A stretch of DNA of 64,000 nt from Nothopassalora personata (Eukaryota > Ascomycota > Dothideomycetes > Mycosphaerellales > Mycosphaerellaceae): contig CM066294.1 of NCBI GenBank assembly GCA_033816765.1, positions 2,108,001-2,172,000 on the forward strand. The letters are read 5' to 3'. This document shows, one piece after another, positions 40,453 to 52,372 of this stretch (the first letter of the stretch is position 1; every line of letters begins with the position of its first letter). Made by a program: the position numbers and the translations under genes. Under the pieces are notes generated by a model that worked only from the letters and a program-made list of their open reading frames with translations, had not been told where the DNA came from and ran no database searches.

Positions 40453-41780
40453 GGCTACTGACGTGTGAAGATATTGATGGTTGAGTTTGTCTGTTGTGTG
40501 GAGCGGAATGGCTGGATGGGTTTGCTGCTGAGGCTGTACGAAGCTGTTTGCTCAAGTTCTGTCTTGGAGCGTAGCACAGGTCGTTGTGTGGGATGAACGA
40601 TGGATTACTCGAAGCAGGTACGACTTATATTTGTGTGTCGTGTTTCGAGTGTTACCCAGGACCCTGCAAACCATGCTTTGAGCCGAAACGAGGAATGTGA
40701 GGTCTGGGTGGTGACAATGCATTGTGTCCTGTTCATAAGAATGTCACCTGCTCTGGATGCTGCACTATCATAGCAACAACCTTGCAGAACATAGCGATCC
40801 CTAATCCTCGTTACACTTGCCTATATGCAGATGTGATTACCAGTGGTGCCAGTTTCAAGAGGAGGAGTATTTGTATCCAGCATTTATCGTGATAATTGAT
40901 TTTGAGCTGAAGAAGCTGTTGCCCTTCGTGTGATGACTGCGGGAGGCCTCCCCAGCGATGCCGATGCCACAGAGCCTTGGAGAAACGATGTGGAAGGTGA
41001 TGATGAAGGTCAGTAAGTCGGTCGCAAGCGTCTCTGGGCTCCGACGTCGACTAACCAGATGGACTCTAGTTTAGCATGGATCTGGACTCACTTATCACAA
41101 AGTCCTTGATCCGCTTCACGTCCTTCTGGACAACGCAATGAACCTCAAATGTCCATGCCCAGGAGCAAGCATTTCCAGTTTCCGGCCATGAATTCACCAC
41201 CAGGACTTAGAAGCCCTGGGATAGCCTGGCATGGGCAGCCAAAGCATCACCAGACCTGCTACTGGAAGCGACGCGAGCTGCTTCCCGATCTGCCCTCCGA
41301 TTGGGCCACTGCAGAGGTCGCGACCTGCATATATCGACGATGATTGTAGAGCTTTGCTGTCATGCCATTTGTACATTTAAGATCTAAAAGGCGCAATAGT
41401 GAAGCAAATGGCCAGCGACTGTCGCTACGCATGCCCGAGAATGGAGCATTGGCCACTGGATGGCACAAAATCTAATGAGCAACGGTTTGCCCTGCTTCAA
41501 CATGGAACGTGCAAAACTGTCGCGGCTGTGGATCAACGACCGTCTGAGTCGTGTGAACGGCCGGTAGCCTTCGTCTTTGTGAGCACCATGCTACTTTACC
41601 TCAGCATGCGGGCGAGTACATCGCATGTCAATTGGTTGTAAGATCAGATGAGCTAATGGATGCTCATCACGACGGCGCGATCTCCGACATTTCGCTGACA
41701 CTCTCGAGTTTCTTGTTGGACAAAGGTAAGCTTTCGACTCAGCATATATCTTTGCGACTTGTATCGTCGGTATCGACGCT
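40453..41780. other. Intergenic region, nothing recognised
   Basis: 1.3 kb with upstream sequence of the secreted protein gene. ORFs are short and without recognisable family content. Confidence 0.45.
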
Positions 41781-42804
41781 CTACAGCTTCCCAGCCTTCT
41801 CTTTCCTCCTCTTCTCGGTCTCTGCAGCAAATCCGGCGATAGCGTCAAGGCTCTCCTTGCCACGACACTGCTTCTTCAACAGCTCTAGCTCAATCTGATT
41901 CGCTTCTAACAGCTCCTTTCTCAAAGTCCTCATCATGAGCTCCTTGTTCGTCTTGAGGCTCTGAGGCGGTAACTTCGCGATGCCCTGGGCAATCTTCAAT
42001 ACTTCTTGCAGGAAGTTCTCCTTGGGTAGAATCTTTGTCACCAGACCGGCCGATTCTAATTCTTGCGCTGTCATCCGTTGGCCACCGAGGATCAAAGCTG
42101 ATGCCCTTTGTCGACCCATGATCCGCGTGAAAGTGAGTGATGAACACCCTTCAGCGCATAGACCCCACTGGACGAAGGGCGTAAAGAAGAGGGCGTCTGG
42201 AGCGGCGTAGACCATATCGCTCAGAGCGAGGGAGCTCGTACCCCAGCCTTCGCAGGGACGTTGTCAGTATCAAATTTTGGTCATTGACTACGAGGCTAGT
42301 ACATACCTGGCGCTGGTCCATTGACAGCACTGATCACTATCTTGTTCGTGTTGATGATCTGCTCATGTATCGCACTACAGGGTATCAGTCATATTGTTCA
42401 CTGGAGTGCACACGTAAATACGGGCATAATGCTGACCTCAAAGTATTGGAGAAGTCGTCAGAGATCGTTGCACCAGGTTGTTGATTGATGGGATCAAGAA
42501 GATCCAAGCCTGCTGTGTAGAACTTCCCTTCTCCCGTGGTAATCATGATCCGAATGGCATCTTCGGAATCAGCCCACCTCAGCGCGGACAGAATGTCCTT
42601 GAGTACAGGTGTATTGAGAGTATTGGCAGCCTTCGGCCGATTGTACTTGATGACAGCAATGGATTGACTGTCTATGTCGATGGCGACGTTTTCAAGCCTG
42701 GGTGGCGACGGCATTGTCGAGACGAGACGTACTCTGCTTAACGGAGCTAAACGCCTTGTCAATGGCACTGCTGTCCCGGCGAACGACAAGGTCCGAAAAA
42801 GCAT
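41781..42804 (-). CDS. Enoyl-CoA hydratase/isomerase family protein
   Basis: Exons 42804-42437, 42374-42307 and 42247-41781 give 300 aa. Intron phases rebuild the crotonase fold: VIKYNRPKAANTLN, ITTGEGKFYTAGLDLLDP (the first oxyanion block), KIVISAVNGPAPGWGTSSLALSDMVYAAPDALFFTPFVQWGLCAEGCSS (the second). In place of the two hydratase glutamates, the second block has GWGTSS and one Glu (AEG), as in delta3,delta2-enoyl-CoA isomerases, so an isomerase is more likely than a hydratase. The N-terminus (MLFRTLSFAGTAVPLTRRLA) looks mitochondrial, while the C-terminus ...KAGKL resembles a weak peroxisomal PTS1. The protein could be in either compartment. An in-frame ATG at 42873 would add 23 residues. 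Confidence 0.85.
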
Positions 42805-43132
42805 AGTTGTACGGCGAGATGTATTAAACGAACGCATCGATTCATTAGCCGAGGTCAGGACAGGGATGCTCAAGATTGCTCACGGCCGCTTCAACACACC
42901 CTTTCCTGACAAGTCTGTCAACATGAACCTTCTTGTACAAACGTTCAGGACCATCCGAATGTGTTCAGAGACCACGAACGATGCCTGAGCTTCATACTCT
43001 TTCCCGTGCAACAGCCCGAGGAATAACGCTAGTCCTAGGTAGGAGAAAGGACGTACGGAAGACGACAGGCGCCCCGCCTGCATGGATATCGGATGCTTGC
43101 CGATATCTTCTTACCGGACTTCACACTCTACA
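42805..43132. promoter_or_regulatory. Divergent promoter, enoyl-CoA isomerase-like / kinase-like genes
   Basis: 328 bp between the two proposed start codons. No specific site recognised; both genes have alternative in-frame ATGs in this stretch. Confidence 0.35.
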
Positions 43133-43929
43133 ATGACAAGACCACCAGTGACACTGCCAGATGCAGACCGCATACTGGACAAGACAGTGCATTTTCCGGC
43201 CCAGGGAGCAATCTTCGAACGCCTTGAACCGATCACAGACTTCCGCAAAGACGATGATGAAGCCCGAATCGTATATCTATGTCGCAAAGTGCAACAGGAA
43301 GGGCTCGAGCCAGTTGAGAGCGGACTGTATATCTTGAAATGCAAAGTGCAGTACGATTGAACGCCTCCTCTTCATCGTTCACATCATGACTGACCACATA
43401 TAGAGCACCTTCCCAGCTAGCAGGCGGCCTAGTCACTCCCATCCCAGGGCCGAGCAAATACACAATTTCCGAGATCGAAGCCCTTCGCCTCTTCGGCGAG
43501 CAAAAAGCTCCCTCAGTTCCCCACCTCATAGCCTGGAAAACAGCAGTCCAAGGCCCAGATGGTCTAATGCCCCAAGGCTACATCGCCTACACCGTCATGA
43601 CACTGCTTCCCGGAAAGCACTTAATGGACCTGAAATTCTGGTCTATGGACGACGCCGAAAAGGAAGAAATCCGAACTGCTTTCCCATTGGTGCTGAAAAG
43701 TGTCTGGAGATTGGGGATTGATCCTTATGATTGTGCACTGAGGAACATCATGTGGGATGCACGGAGCAAGGTGCTAAGTCTCGTGGACTTCGAGCATTGG
43801 AGGCCTAATGCGAAGGATCCGGTGAATATGATCGTGAGGGAGGAATTGACGAAGTGGGGATTGTTGCATTCGCCGCCGCATGCTTCGCATTGGCAGGCTT
43901 TTTTTGCGGCGGAGACGCAGTTGCATTGA
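43133..43929 (+). CDS. Protein-kinase-like fold protein (fungal APH/kinase-like family)
   Basis: Exons 43133-43350 and 43404-43929 give 247 aa; the intron has donor GTACGA and acceptor ATATAG. Visible features are an N-terminal lobe with SKYTISEIEALRLFGEQKAPSVPHLIAW, a hinge GYIAYTVMTLLPGKHL, the catalytic-loop-like LGIDPYDCALRNIMWD (HxDxxxxN reduced to DPYDCALRNI) and a DFG-like VLSLVDFEHWRP. The metal-binding Asn and Asp are kept, and the glycine-rich loop is not obvious. It belongs to the large, lineage-specific fungal set of small kinase-like proteins whose substrates are unknown. An upstream in-frame ATG at 43082 would add 17 residues. Confidence 0.65.
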
Positions 43930-45280
43930 TCTACAGATATACATGAAGAGGCAAAGAATACATCGGCATCCAGTCCCAATCGCATCACGACCTTCAATTC
44001 CTCCAGCGGTTCTACGGCCTGGTCCTTCTCATCCTCCACTATTAAACCCTCTCGACCCTCATCCCCTCCACCTCGCCCTCCTCAAATCTCCAACCAACGT
44101 CTTACTTAATGGGCACACCTCTCCCACCAGCCCAACTCCCGTAACCTCCACCGCCAACCCCAGCAGAAACTTCATACTCGCCGCCGTCCACTCACTAACT
44201 TTCGTAGCCCCCACAAGGAGTTTCGCTGCATCCTTAACACCGCCAAGCTCCTCAAGAGCTATCTTCATCTTCCACAGCTTCGCAGCAGGGACGGCGGTGG
44301 TGGCGACTAGAGAGACGAGGGAGGCGCCGCACTTGCTTATGGTCCACCAAATGGCGCACTTATCCAAGGCGAGGTCTGCAAGAGGAGAGAAGGGGGTGAG
44401 GATGAGGTCCCGGGAAGTTGGAAGGGCTGTGTGGACGGTAGCCGTGAGTTGCAAGCCAGGTCTTGGATGCGTCGTCGGACTCGAGGAGGATTGAGTCAGG
44501 GATTGAGAGGACGGCATTGAAAATTTGTTCCAGGGAGGCGATGTTCAAGTCGTTGGGCCTGGGAGCGGAATTAGGGATGAAGGTCGTAGTGGTAGATATG
44601 TTTTAAGCCAAGCTTTATTCCAGCTGCTGGTATGGCCAGTACGATGGGGTGTAAGAGCGGCGAGAAGGCACCAGGCCGGACCCACGGGCGCTGTCTGGCT
44701 GGGGACTTATTACTGCCCACAGCGAGCTTTTGACGTATGTCGATGGTGATCTTGTATGGAGGATCGTGAACTTGTCGCTTGTAATGAAAGCATCGTCGAC
44801 GCGCAAGTCCACAACCTGGGTACCCGATCCTTCGCTCAGCCTGCTGTGCAGTCCGTCACATTCATTCTGACAGTTCATCTGTATGCCTGTAGAGTCGCCG
44901 TGGAGAAGTTAACGCCCATTCTCGCGCTGCGGCTACTCTGGATGAAAGGCTACCACGACATGGCCATAGTAGTCCACCCAGCCTGATGTCTCTGCAATTC
45001 CCAGTCCCATCTGGTGTTAGAGCTGTGCTACCTTCCAGAATCCTCAGTTTCCCAAAGCCATATCACGGAACCCGGTTCAATCTCATGCACTTGACCTCAT
45101 CTGTGCTACCTTCCTGGCAGACGTACGTGAAATGTTACACCGGACGGGCGAAACAACAAGCCACAGCGCATCGCTTTACATTCCATGGCATTGAATAATG
45201 TAAGGTCGACCGAGAGGAGTGGCTATACAACGCGAAGCTAGCCAGAATGGACACACACAAGTCTCTACTGCGACTCATGG
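43930..45280. other. Gene-poor stretch with unresolved minus-strand ORFs
   Basis: A 152-aa minus-strand ORF at 44517-44059 (hydrophobic centre, SKCGASLVSLVATTAVPAAK and AASMKFLLGLAVEVTGVGLVG) follows a second-frame segment at 44560-44430 (SLEQIFNAVLSIPDSILLE). They may be one protein broken by a frameshift near 44450, but no ATG or intron supports that. No family recognised. The remaining sequence up to 45280 shows nothing. Confidence 0.3.
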
Positions 45281-46849
45281 TTAGCTCTTCATGCCGCGAT
45301 TCAACTTCTCAAAAATATCCAACACGGCCGCACCTCCACCCTCCTCTTCCTCATCGCCCCTTCTCCTATTGCGACTCGTGCCCCTCCCGACCTGTGCAAG
45401 CCTCGCCTCCCTATCTGCCCTCTTCTCTGCTTCTGCTTGCACCTCCTGTGCTTCCTTGACAGCGCGCTCGTGCGCGAGCCAGGCCGCCTCGTCTTCGGGT
45501 CTTACGCTATCTTGCAGCGTCCCAAGCTCCTCCACTTCGAGATCATCTTCATCATCACTGCCAGGGGGACTTTCGACGACACCAAGTTCAGGTGACTTTA
45601 GTAAGCGTCTTGGAGGTGATGAAACTTCACTCGTCTCACTGCGTGCCGAAGTGACTCGTGAGAGAGATGTTGCTCGGGCGTTGCTGGAGAAGTCTGCGCC
45701 ACGGCTATTATATCCGATAGCTTCCGCGACCATCCTAGCCTCGTCATCGGGGTCATCTCCAGCGGAGCTGAATTCGCCCAATGCACCAAGGTCCGAGCCC
45801 ATGATGCTGAGGCGGTTATTCGCATCCAGTAGGTGTCCTCCTCGTCCTTTGAACACATCCTCGCTCTTGTCCAGAATATCTCTGTAGCCGCTTCGAGAAG
45901 GGTCTTGCAGTCGTTTGCGCTTCTTCTTCTCTCGTGAACTGCTGGGTCTCACCACAATGACCGGGACGGGCGAGTACTGCAAACAATACTTGCTGACGCT
46001 ACCGCTACCGAGCAGTCCTTGGTACCCCGTGAGACTCCTGCCTCGTGTGCCGACGACCAGGATCGCCGGCTCGTAGATGCGGATCATCTGCTGAATCGTA
46101 TCATGTACCTTCCCAACACTGAACTCCAGCACCAAGCTGATCGCGCGATCTTCTGTGTTCTTCTTCTCAATTTCTTCGAGGAAGCGCTGAGCTTCGCGTT
46201 GATACCCTTTCTCGCCCTGGCCGCCGGACCACTTCGTTGCTTCTCTGCTGTCTTTCTCGACGACTCGCAGGCATACCACTTCGTCACCGTCGTCTACGAG
46301 CTCGTCGATCAGCCATTCCAACGCCGTGTCGCTGTATTCGTTCGTGTCCGTGCCGCAAAGGAAGGTTCTGCTGCGCTTCGTGTAGACGTAGTCGCGGTGT
46401 TTGCGGTTGAGGGTCAAGCTGTAGTCGCTGGCCGAAGGGTTGCTGAAGGTATCGAAGCTCACCTTGGGCCGGAACTGCGCAGGTGGGGGAGGACTACTGA
46501 ATCGCCTGCCACCTACACCATTGCCTCTAGCAGATGCAACCGTGGACCCTCCCGGGCTTCTTCGTGTCGATGAAGGCTTTGCGCTGCTTGATCTCGAGCC
46601 TTGTTCCTTCGCGCTGGGTACGAATTGTACACTTGGTCTTCGCGCTTTGTCGGGTCGGCCGTCGGATTGGAGCGTCGATCTACGCCATGGTGGGACAAAG
46701 GAGGCTGACGCATCGGCTGTGTTGGTGGATGAGGCATTGTCGATTGGGGCGTCCTGAACAGTGCCATCCGGGAGCTTTACCGCCGAAGTTCGTGGTGAGG
46801 GTGCACTAAGGATGGGCGTTCCTGAGCGAGGTGACGCGTTCGCCGACAT
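45281..46849 (-). CDS. Universal stress protein A (UspA) domain protein
   Basis: An intronless 522-aa protein with a disordered Ser/Pro/Arg-rich N-terminus. The UspA fold covers about residues 155-310: TFLCGTDTNEYSDTALEWLIDELVDDGDEVVCLRVV at the start, and at the end ILVVGTRGRSLTGYQGLLGSGSVSKYCLQYSPVPVIVV. The ATP-binding pattern G-x2-G-x9-G-S is present. About 210 residues of acidic/basic, Ser-rich C-terminal tail follow, including ESPPGSDDEDDLEVEELG and a long charged helix (DEAAWLAHERAVKEAQEVQAEAEKRA). This architecture is typical of filamentous fungal USP proteins, of unclear role; multiple serines suggest phosphoregulation. The stop at 45281 and start at 46849 are clear. Confidence 0.87.
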   Translation of the reverse strand: MSANASPRSGTPILSAPSPRTSAVKLPDGTVQDAPIDNASSTNTADASASFVPPWRRSTLQSDGRPDKARRPSVQFVPSAKEQGSRSSSAKPSSTRRSPGGSTVASARGNGVGGRRFSSPPPPAQFRPKVSFDTFSNPSASDYSLTLNRKHRDYVYTKRSRTFLCGTDTNEYSDTALEWLIDELVDDGDEVVCLRVVEKDSREATKWSGGQGEKGYQREAQRFLEEIEKKNTEDRAISLVLEFSVGKVHDTIQQMIRIYEPAILVVGTRGRSLTGYQGLLGSGSVSKYCLQYSPVPVIVVRPSSSREKKKRKRLQDPSRSGYRDILDKSEDVFKGRGGHLLDANNRLSIMGSDLGALGEFSSAGDDPDDEARMVAEAIGYNSRGADFSSNARATSLSRVTSARSETSEVSSPPRRLLKSPELGVVESPPGSDDEDDLEVEELGTLQDSVRPEDEAAWLAHERAVKEAQEVQAEAEKRADREARLAQVGRGTSRNRRRGDEEEEGGGAAVLDIFEKLNRGMKS

Positions 46850-47645
46850 GGTCGAGGAAGCGATTGTACGGTGGTGGTGTGCTGACCTGTGCTGACTGTG
46901 TCTCGTCGGGATTTTCCTATGGGATATCCAGCGGGGATGTTTGTAGCAAAACGAATCGCACGAGACAATGGCTGCCGAGCGCGATATTACGTAGTCATGT
47001 ATTGCTCAATACGAGGTCGATTATTGCGGTGTGAAGACCGATACCTGTCGTAGAGGGATGTATTGGTCCAGTAATGACTGTCCAGACGGTGCCAGCTGGT
47101 GTGATCGCCTCAAGTCGAGTGTCGTTCAATGCGAAAGGTCCAATTGCACAGCGGCTGTGGGCAAGAAGGAACTGGACAAGACATTGCGGGCCATGTTGGC
47201 GAAGAGGATGTGGCTGAAAGTGGGGAGCTGCTACACGAATGTTTGCAGTCGCCGACTCGCTATCTATCGGGATCATGTTTCGGCATGATGGAAAAAAACA
47301 CGCTGCTGCTCATGTGATATCAGAGCTCTGACATGTGATAGCGAAAGAAGATGTAAGGGTAGGGAAACATCTGGACGCATGCTTGGCATGTTGATCCACC
47401 CCTCCCACCGATGCCCCGTCTCCACGTGGGAACCAGGTATTGCAGATTGTCTCTGGATCCTATCACGCAGGGCTGAACTCTGAGAGGACATATTGGAAAG
47501 AAGCCATCCATGCTGTGGGACTCGTATATCATGAAAGAGTCTAAACCGCTCGCTTGCGACTGGTAATACGCATCATCGTACACACTCGCTGCTGTCTATC
47601 GGACTACACGGAAATGCAAAACCCTTGTCTTCATGTCTCCGCCAT
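46850..47645. other. Intergenic region between UspA and zuotin genes
   Basis: Contains the UspA gene upstream region and the zuotin gene 3' region. No conserved ORF recognised. Confidence 0.45.
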
Positions 47646-49024
47646 CTAGGCAAGAGTCTTGGTTGTAAGACCCTTCTGCTTTGCGTACTCCTGGAAGATA
47701 CTCTTGATGTCTGCCCTGTCCGTCTTGCCCTGCAGCTTAGCAGTAATGGCGGCGATCTCTTCGTTGTCGAGCTTGAGGATGAGCGCATCCGTGTCGTTCA
47801 GGGCGCCATCGATCTGTGCTGGGCTCGCCTCGCCATCGGTGAAGTAGTTGGCATCCTTTGCAGCGCCACGAATAACACGCTTGTTCTTCTTCGCTGCGTT
47901 CTTGGCTGCCTCCTTGCCCTTCTTCGCGTCTTCCCTTGCGGCCTTCTCAGCTGCCTCCTTCTCAGCAGCAGCCTTTGCCTCTTCCGCCTTCTTGCGCTCT
48001 GCCTCTTCCTTGGCAGCCTTCTCCGCAGCTTCCTTCTCGAGACGCTTCTTGTTCTTCTCCTTGTTGCCTTCTTGTCTGAACTTCTTGATGCGTTCGTCCT
48101 GTGCTAGAGCCTCATCGACCAACTGACGCAGACGCTGGACATCCTCGTTCTTGCGCTTCTTGCGGTTGTTGTTGTTCTTCCTCTCCATGTGACGCTTCTG
48201 GTCACGACTTTCGTTGTCATCCGGTACATCCTCATCGAGATACTCGAACGATCGCCACGAGTCGAAGTTGTAGAAAAAGTTGTAGAACTCCTCGACGTGT
48301 TCTCTTGTGCTGTCGGCGTTGCCGAGCTTTGGCACTGGCTGCTTCTTCGAGAAACGTGCCTCAGACTCGAAGACCTTGCCCCACAGCTTGTAGAAGTTGC
48401 CTGGCTTCTTCTGCACCTCTTTCTTGCTCGGTGGCTCGACTTCAGCGGCCTCGTCGACACTGTCGAATTGTCGGCGCTTGACTGGGTCGGAGAGGACCTC
48501 GGTAGCACGGCCGATACACTTGAAGAACTGATCATTCTCCTCCTTGCCGGCCGCAGCCTTCTTGTCGGGGTGATGCTGCAAGACGGCCTTTCGGTGGGCG
48601 CGGCGGATTTGGTCCTCCGTTGCGCGCCATCTCCAGCGGCCTAGACCAAGCACAGCGTAGTGATCCTGCGTCTTCCAGTCCTTGGCCTCACGCTGGAGGA
48701 GCATTGGGTCGGTGACATCGTCGATATCGTCGTCCTTCTGGTCGGCCTCCTTCACAACCTGCTTGCTGGCCTCAATCTTCTCGTCCTCGGAGAAAGTGCG
48801 CTTGTGACGGCGTCTTCTGGCGTGAGCCAAAAACTGTGGTCCAACAGGCTCGATGCTGCGCTTTGGGACATCGGACAGCTTGCCGACCTGTTTAGTGTCA
48901 TGTCAGCCATGTTCCGGATGATAGAGTCGTTGAGCGGGTCACGTACAGCCTTGAAGTCCTTCTCGGCGCTCCAACCCTCTGGCAGCGCCGGCAGCGTTGC
49001 CGTGATCTGGACTGTGCTGCTCAT
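47646..49024 (-). CDS. ZUO1: Zuotin, ribosome-associated J-protein
   Basis: Exons 49024-48947 and 48887-47646 give 439 aa (yeast 433). The N-terminus MSSTVQITATLPALPEGW continues across the 59-nt intron (donor GTACGT, branch CTAAAC, acceptor CAG) into VGKLSDVPKRSIEPVGPQFLAHARRRRHKRTF. The J domain (DHYAVLGLGRWRWRATEDQI...HRKAVLQHHPDKK, HPD near 134) is followed by the zuotin homology region (FYKLWGKVFESEARFS, YNFFYNFDSWRSFEYLDED) and the charged ribosome-binding helix rich in Lys/Glu/Ala. The C-terminal four-helix bundle includes DEEIAAITAKLQGKTDRADI. It forms the ribosome-associated complex with Ssz1 and stimulates Ssb on nascent chains. Confidence 0.95.
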
Positions 49025-50923
49025 CTTGTTTGTATAGATATGTGCAGATGTTATCTGGTGGGAGGCCCAACGATCGAAATTGAGCTTCAACCCAAAAATA
49101 TTCGCAGCGACGGGAATTCTTCGGCTCTAGGAATAGAGAGGCACGAGAGGGATCCTCCTTCTCCCCTCTGCTCCTGTACAACAACGGAACCGTTTTCGAG
49201 GTGCGCCGTCATTTGATCGGCCTCATGCTGAGGGACATGTCACTTGCACGACGGGACCATTTATTAGCAGGCCTCATGGCCGCAGACATCAAAGACAATG
49301 CCACACACCACGCCACCTCGCCCACGATGTGCTGCATCTACGCCTTAGCCCTCAAGCTCTCCTACCCATTCGCCTTCACCGGTTTGCTAAACACTGAGGC
49401 ATCCACATTAACAGAGTCTACAGTCGATTGGCTGCTGTGCAAACATCAAAGACGACCAGCTGCTGGTCTGGCTGCATGCCGACGAAGTAGTCTGAGAGGC
49501 CTCGTTTCAGCTTCAATCCTACAGCTCATCATCATCTGTTCTGATCTTCTACTTCGCGGGTGCTTGGGGACCGACACGATCACGGCAAGCCGGAAGTCCA
49601 CTTGCAATGGCGACTTTGGGCGGCCTCGTTACACACCATCACCGTCGCCGTGGGTGGTTACACAGGTTTTCAGCCTGGAGTATATAGTAAGTATCCCGCT
49701 CATGTCCTCGACCGCTCTTCTCCTTGGTGATATGTCTTGCAGCTGCCATCCGACGTGACACGAAACACAATCCTCGCCAACAACATCGAGGTCTATCTTA
49801 ACAACACTTGCACACTCATGGATGGCACTCCCGGGCAGTACGGACTATCTACGCTGCCTTTGTAGACTACTGTCGTCCTGAAAATTTCCTCTCGATATGC
49901 AACGATTCGATAGACAGCTTGAATGAGGATGCTGCCAAAGCACGCGCGGAACGACTTGAATGGGTGGGGATGCATACCAGACGATGGCTCGGCTCAATCC
50001 AGGCCGGGGGGGGGGGGTATACAAGCTTCGAGACCATAGTCGAGGAGAATGATTCATGATTATTTCTGGTCGATATAACTTCGATACCCTATTTTTCGCC
50101 CGCGCCGCATCAGCCAGCCAGCCAGCCAGCCAGCCAGCCCAGCATCCCCCAAGAAGAAGGGATCCCACAAAATTCCACACCACGTTCGAATCCATTGCCG
50201 AGCGCTCCTGCGCCACAAGTCCGGCAAGCACTACAGAGCGCATCTGTGACAAGAGTCCAGCGCAGTACTAAGAGAGAACCTACATAGTGCTCCGGGCCGC
50301 GCGCCCTGAACGGCACAACGCAGCTGGCTGGCACTTCTTCTCCAACACATCGGCCAAATCTTGGCTACGGAGCAAAAGAGCCAAGCCTTGACCTCTCGCC
50401 ACTTCGCAGCAGCAAGAGGCAACGGTCCGATCCAAGTCCGTCGATACACGGCCGAGTTCTGTCAGACGTCAAAGACATGACATGACATGACTTTGACGTC
50501 CACCAGCTGTTGGCGACCGACCAGTTTGTGGAAGTGGAGGACCTCGATGTCTCCCATGATTGTCCAGAGCAGTAGAACTATGGTCTGACACCCCCCTTTG
50601 ACAGCACGGAATGTATCCTTCGTCACGAGAGCAGAACTGGCGATTCCCGGTATCCGCACATTGAACGAGAAGCGTCACGCTGGCATATGGGAGTGGTCGT
50701 TGGATGACTTTGTACTCTTCGAGCAGGACGATTGACGAAAGGAAGAGTCTGACTTTTGTCCGATAGAAGTTCTCATCTACATAAAAGACGGCCTTTTTCC
50801 GTAGACACCACTCATGCAACACGCCCCAACGCCACGCGCTCAAAATGCAATTCAATTAATACCCACTCGCTAAACCTTGCAAATGCTTTTCTGTCGATGC
50901 AACCTTCGATTCCCACGTCCCTG
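49025..50923. other. Gene-poor 1.9-kb stretch with simple repeats
   Basis: Several open frames exist (for example 49201-49758, +) but none is family-like; one splice with donor GTAAGT at 49687 and acceptor TTGCAG near 49742 would fuse two of them. A run of 12 G lies at 50006-50017 and a CAGC tetranucleotide array at 50111-50138. A GTTCGAATCC at about 50183 resembles a tRNA B box but has no partner A box or cloverleaf. Confidence 0.4.
50111..50138 (+). repeat. (CAGC)7 microsatellite
   Basis: Seven tandem copies of CAGC. A 12-G run lies about 95 bp upstream at 50006-50017. Confidence 0.9.
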
Positions 50924-52372
50924 TCATACACTATTCGTGACCTGAGCGCTCTCAACAAAGGTGTTCATCCGGTCCTTCTTAACGTCCCGACTCGCGGCTT
51001 TCGCCCTCAGAGCCGCCCTGATCTCCGGCACAGTCCTGCTCTGCCACGCCTTATACTCCATCTGACTGAGAGGCCACAGAACTTTCGCCCCACGTTCTCT
51101 GGTCCAGTCTTCCACATTCAGAGGCGCGGGCAGGCGGGTTAATGCATCAATGTCGTTGGCAATTTCGCTGCAGTACTGGTCCAGAGGTAGATCGTTCACG
51201 TCCATGCCGAATGGGTTCTCGAGCTCGCTGCCGATCTGTGCCAGGCCGAGGATGATGTATCCGGCGACGATGGTGCCGGGAATGGCGACCCAGTCGAGGT
51301 AGGTGACGAGTTGGAATGGGAGTGCTAGGACGTATGCCCAGGTGATTTGAGCGATGCTGATGGAGTACGCGACCGGGAGTGGCGTGTTGACGACACGCTC
51401 CACGTTGGTGAGGACGTCGGTCATGGTTGCAAGCAGGGTCATGATTTGAGATTGCTGGCAGCCAAGGCCCAGTGTCTTGTTCTGCATGATTTCTTCGGCG
51501 TAGGCTGATAGATAGGCGAGTATTTCCAGAGGAGTGTTGCCGAGATTCTCCTTGGATTTCTTGAGGAGCTTGCGCGGGTTGGATTCTGCCATTGGAATGC
51601 CAAGGTACTGTCCGATCGATTTCACGCGCGAGTGCTTTCGCTGGTGCAAATGTGTTTGGTCTGCCTCACCAGCAAGAGTTCGCAGGTTCACCAGCAGAGG
51701 CGCCAGATCCGGATAGTCAGTAGACGGCTCGAATCGTAGTCGGTGCTTGAGGGACACAGCGAACGCGTTGAGAAGTTGAAGTGCCGCAAGCTTTGCCAGT
51801 AAATCAGACTTCCCCAACTCGGGCGACACATCATGGCGTTCCCTGGTATGGACCCAGATGAGGCGCGCCAAATTTCGGGAAGTGAGAATAAGCATTGCCC
51901 AGTACCTGCGTCCTTCTGAGAAACGTTCGTATGCTGTGGTCGATCGAAAGCTAAGCGCGAGACCGACGACGAAACCAAGAACTGTGAGCAAAGTACTCTG
52001 GATCTTGATGGGGTGCACAAGCCGGGATATGCAAACAATCAGTGTCGTCCAAGCAGCCACGAAGCTTAGTGGCACAATCATTTTAGGAAGGATACTCCCA
52101 TGCATCCGCATGAAAGATGGCCATTTCGAGTGGCGATTGACGTCGCGTGGGCCTCGAAAGTAGTCTTCAATGTCGACCTCGTGGTGGGTGGGTTGGTGGA
52201 ATAGGCCTGTGGGAAGGACCTCCTCTTCTTTGTGCTGTCCAGATGATCGCGCTGAAGAAGGGGGCATGCTGCCAGCAGCGACGCCTGGACCCAATGTTCC
52301 GGCGCCATTCACGGCATGATCGAAAGTGGCTGTGGTCCCATTTGGCGCTGAGTTGTTGTTGCTGGTCGCCAT
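50924..52372 (-). CDS. Bestrophin-like (UPF0187) anion channel
   Basis: An intronless 482-aa protein. A polar, Ser-rich N-terminus leads to the core: WPSFMRMHGSILPKMIVPLSFVAAWTTLIVC (first membrane helix), IKIQSTLLTVLGFVVGLALSFRSTTAYERFSEGRRYWA (the family's signature F-R-S-x-x-A-Y-x-R-x-x-E-G-R), and later PVAYSISIAQITWAYVLALPF and DWVAIPGTIVAGYIILGLAQIGSELENPFG. The motif IGSELENPFGxDxNDLPLD is nearly invariant in the UPF0187/bestrophin group. Homologues are mainly plasma-membrane or organelle anion channels. In Ascomycota the proteins are numerous but their physiology is little known. The C-tail after about 440 is charged. Confidence 0.88.
   Translation of the reverse strand: MATSNNNSAPNGTTATFDHAVNGAGTLGPGVAAGSMPPSSARSSGQHKEEEVLPTGLFHQPTHHEVDIEDYFRGPRDVNRHSKWPSFMRMHGSILPKMIVPLSFVAAWTTLIVCISRLVHPIKIQSTLLTVLGFVVGLALSFRSTTAYERFSEGRRYWAMLILTSRNLARLIWVHTRERHDVSPELGKSDLLAKLAALQLLNAFAVSLKHRLRFEPSTDYPDLAPLLVNLRTLAGEADQTHLHQRKHSRVKSIGQYLGIPMAESNPRKLLKKSKENLGNTPLEILAYLSAYAEEIMQNKTLGLGCQQSQIMTLLATMTDVLTNVERVVNTPLPVAYSISIAQITWAYVLALPFQLVTYLDWVAIPGTIVAGYIILGLAQIGSELENPFGMDVNDLPLDQYCSEIANDIDALTRLPAPLNVEDWTRERGAKVLWPLSQMEYKAWQSRTVPEIRAALRAKAASRDVKKDRMNTFVESAQVTNSV

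Noticed and set aside
44059..44560. Hydrophobic minus-strand gene
   Set aside because: The two frames cannot be joined by an intron and the upstream part lacks an ATG; left as unresolved.
49201..49758. 185-aa plus-strand ORF as a gene
   Set aside because: No family features, no start context, and the proposed splice with the next frame gives no recognisable protein.
50160..50230. tRNA gene suggested by GTTCGAATCC
   Set aside because: No A box, anticodon stem or acceptor stem can be formed around it.
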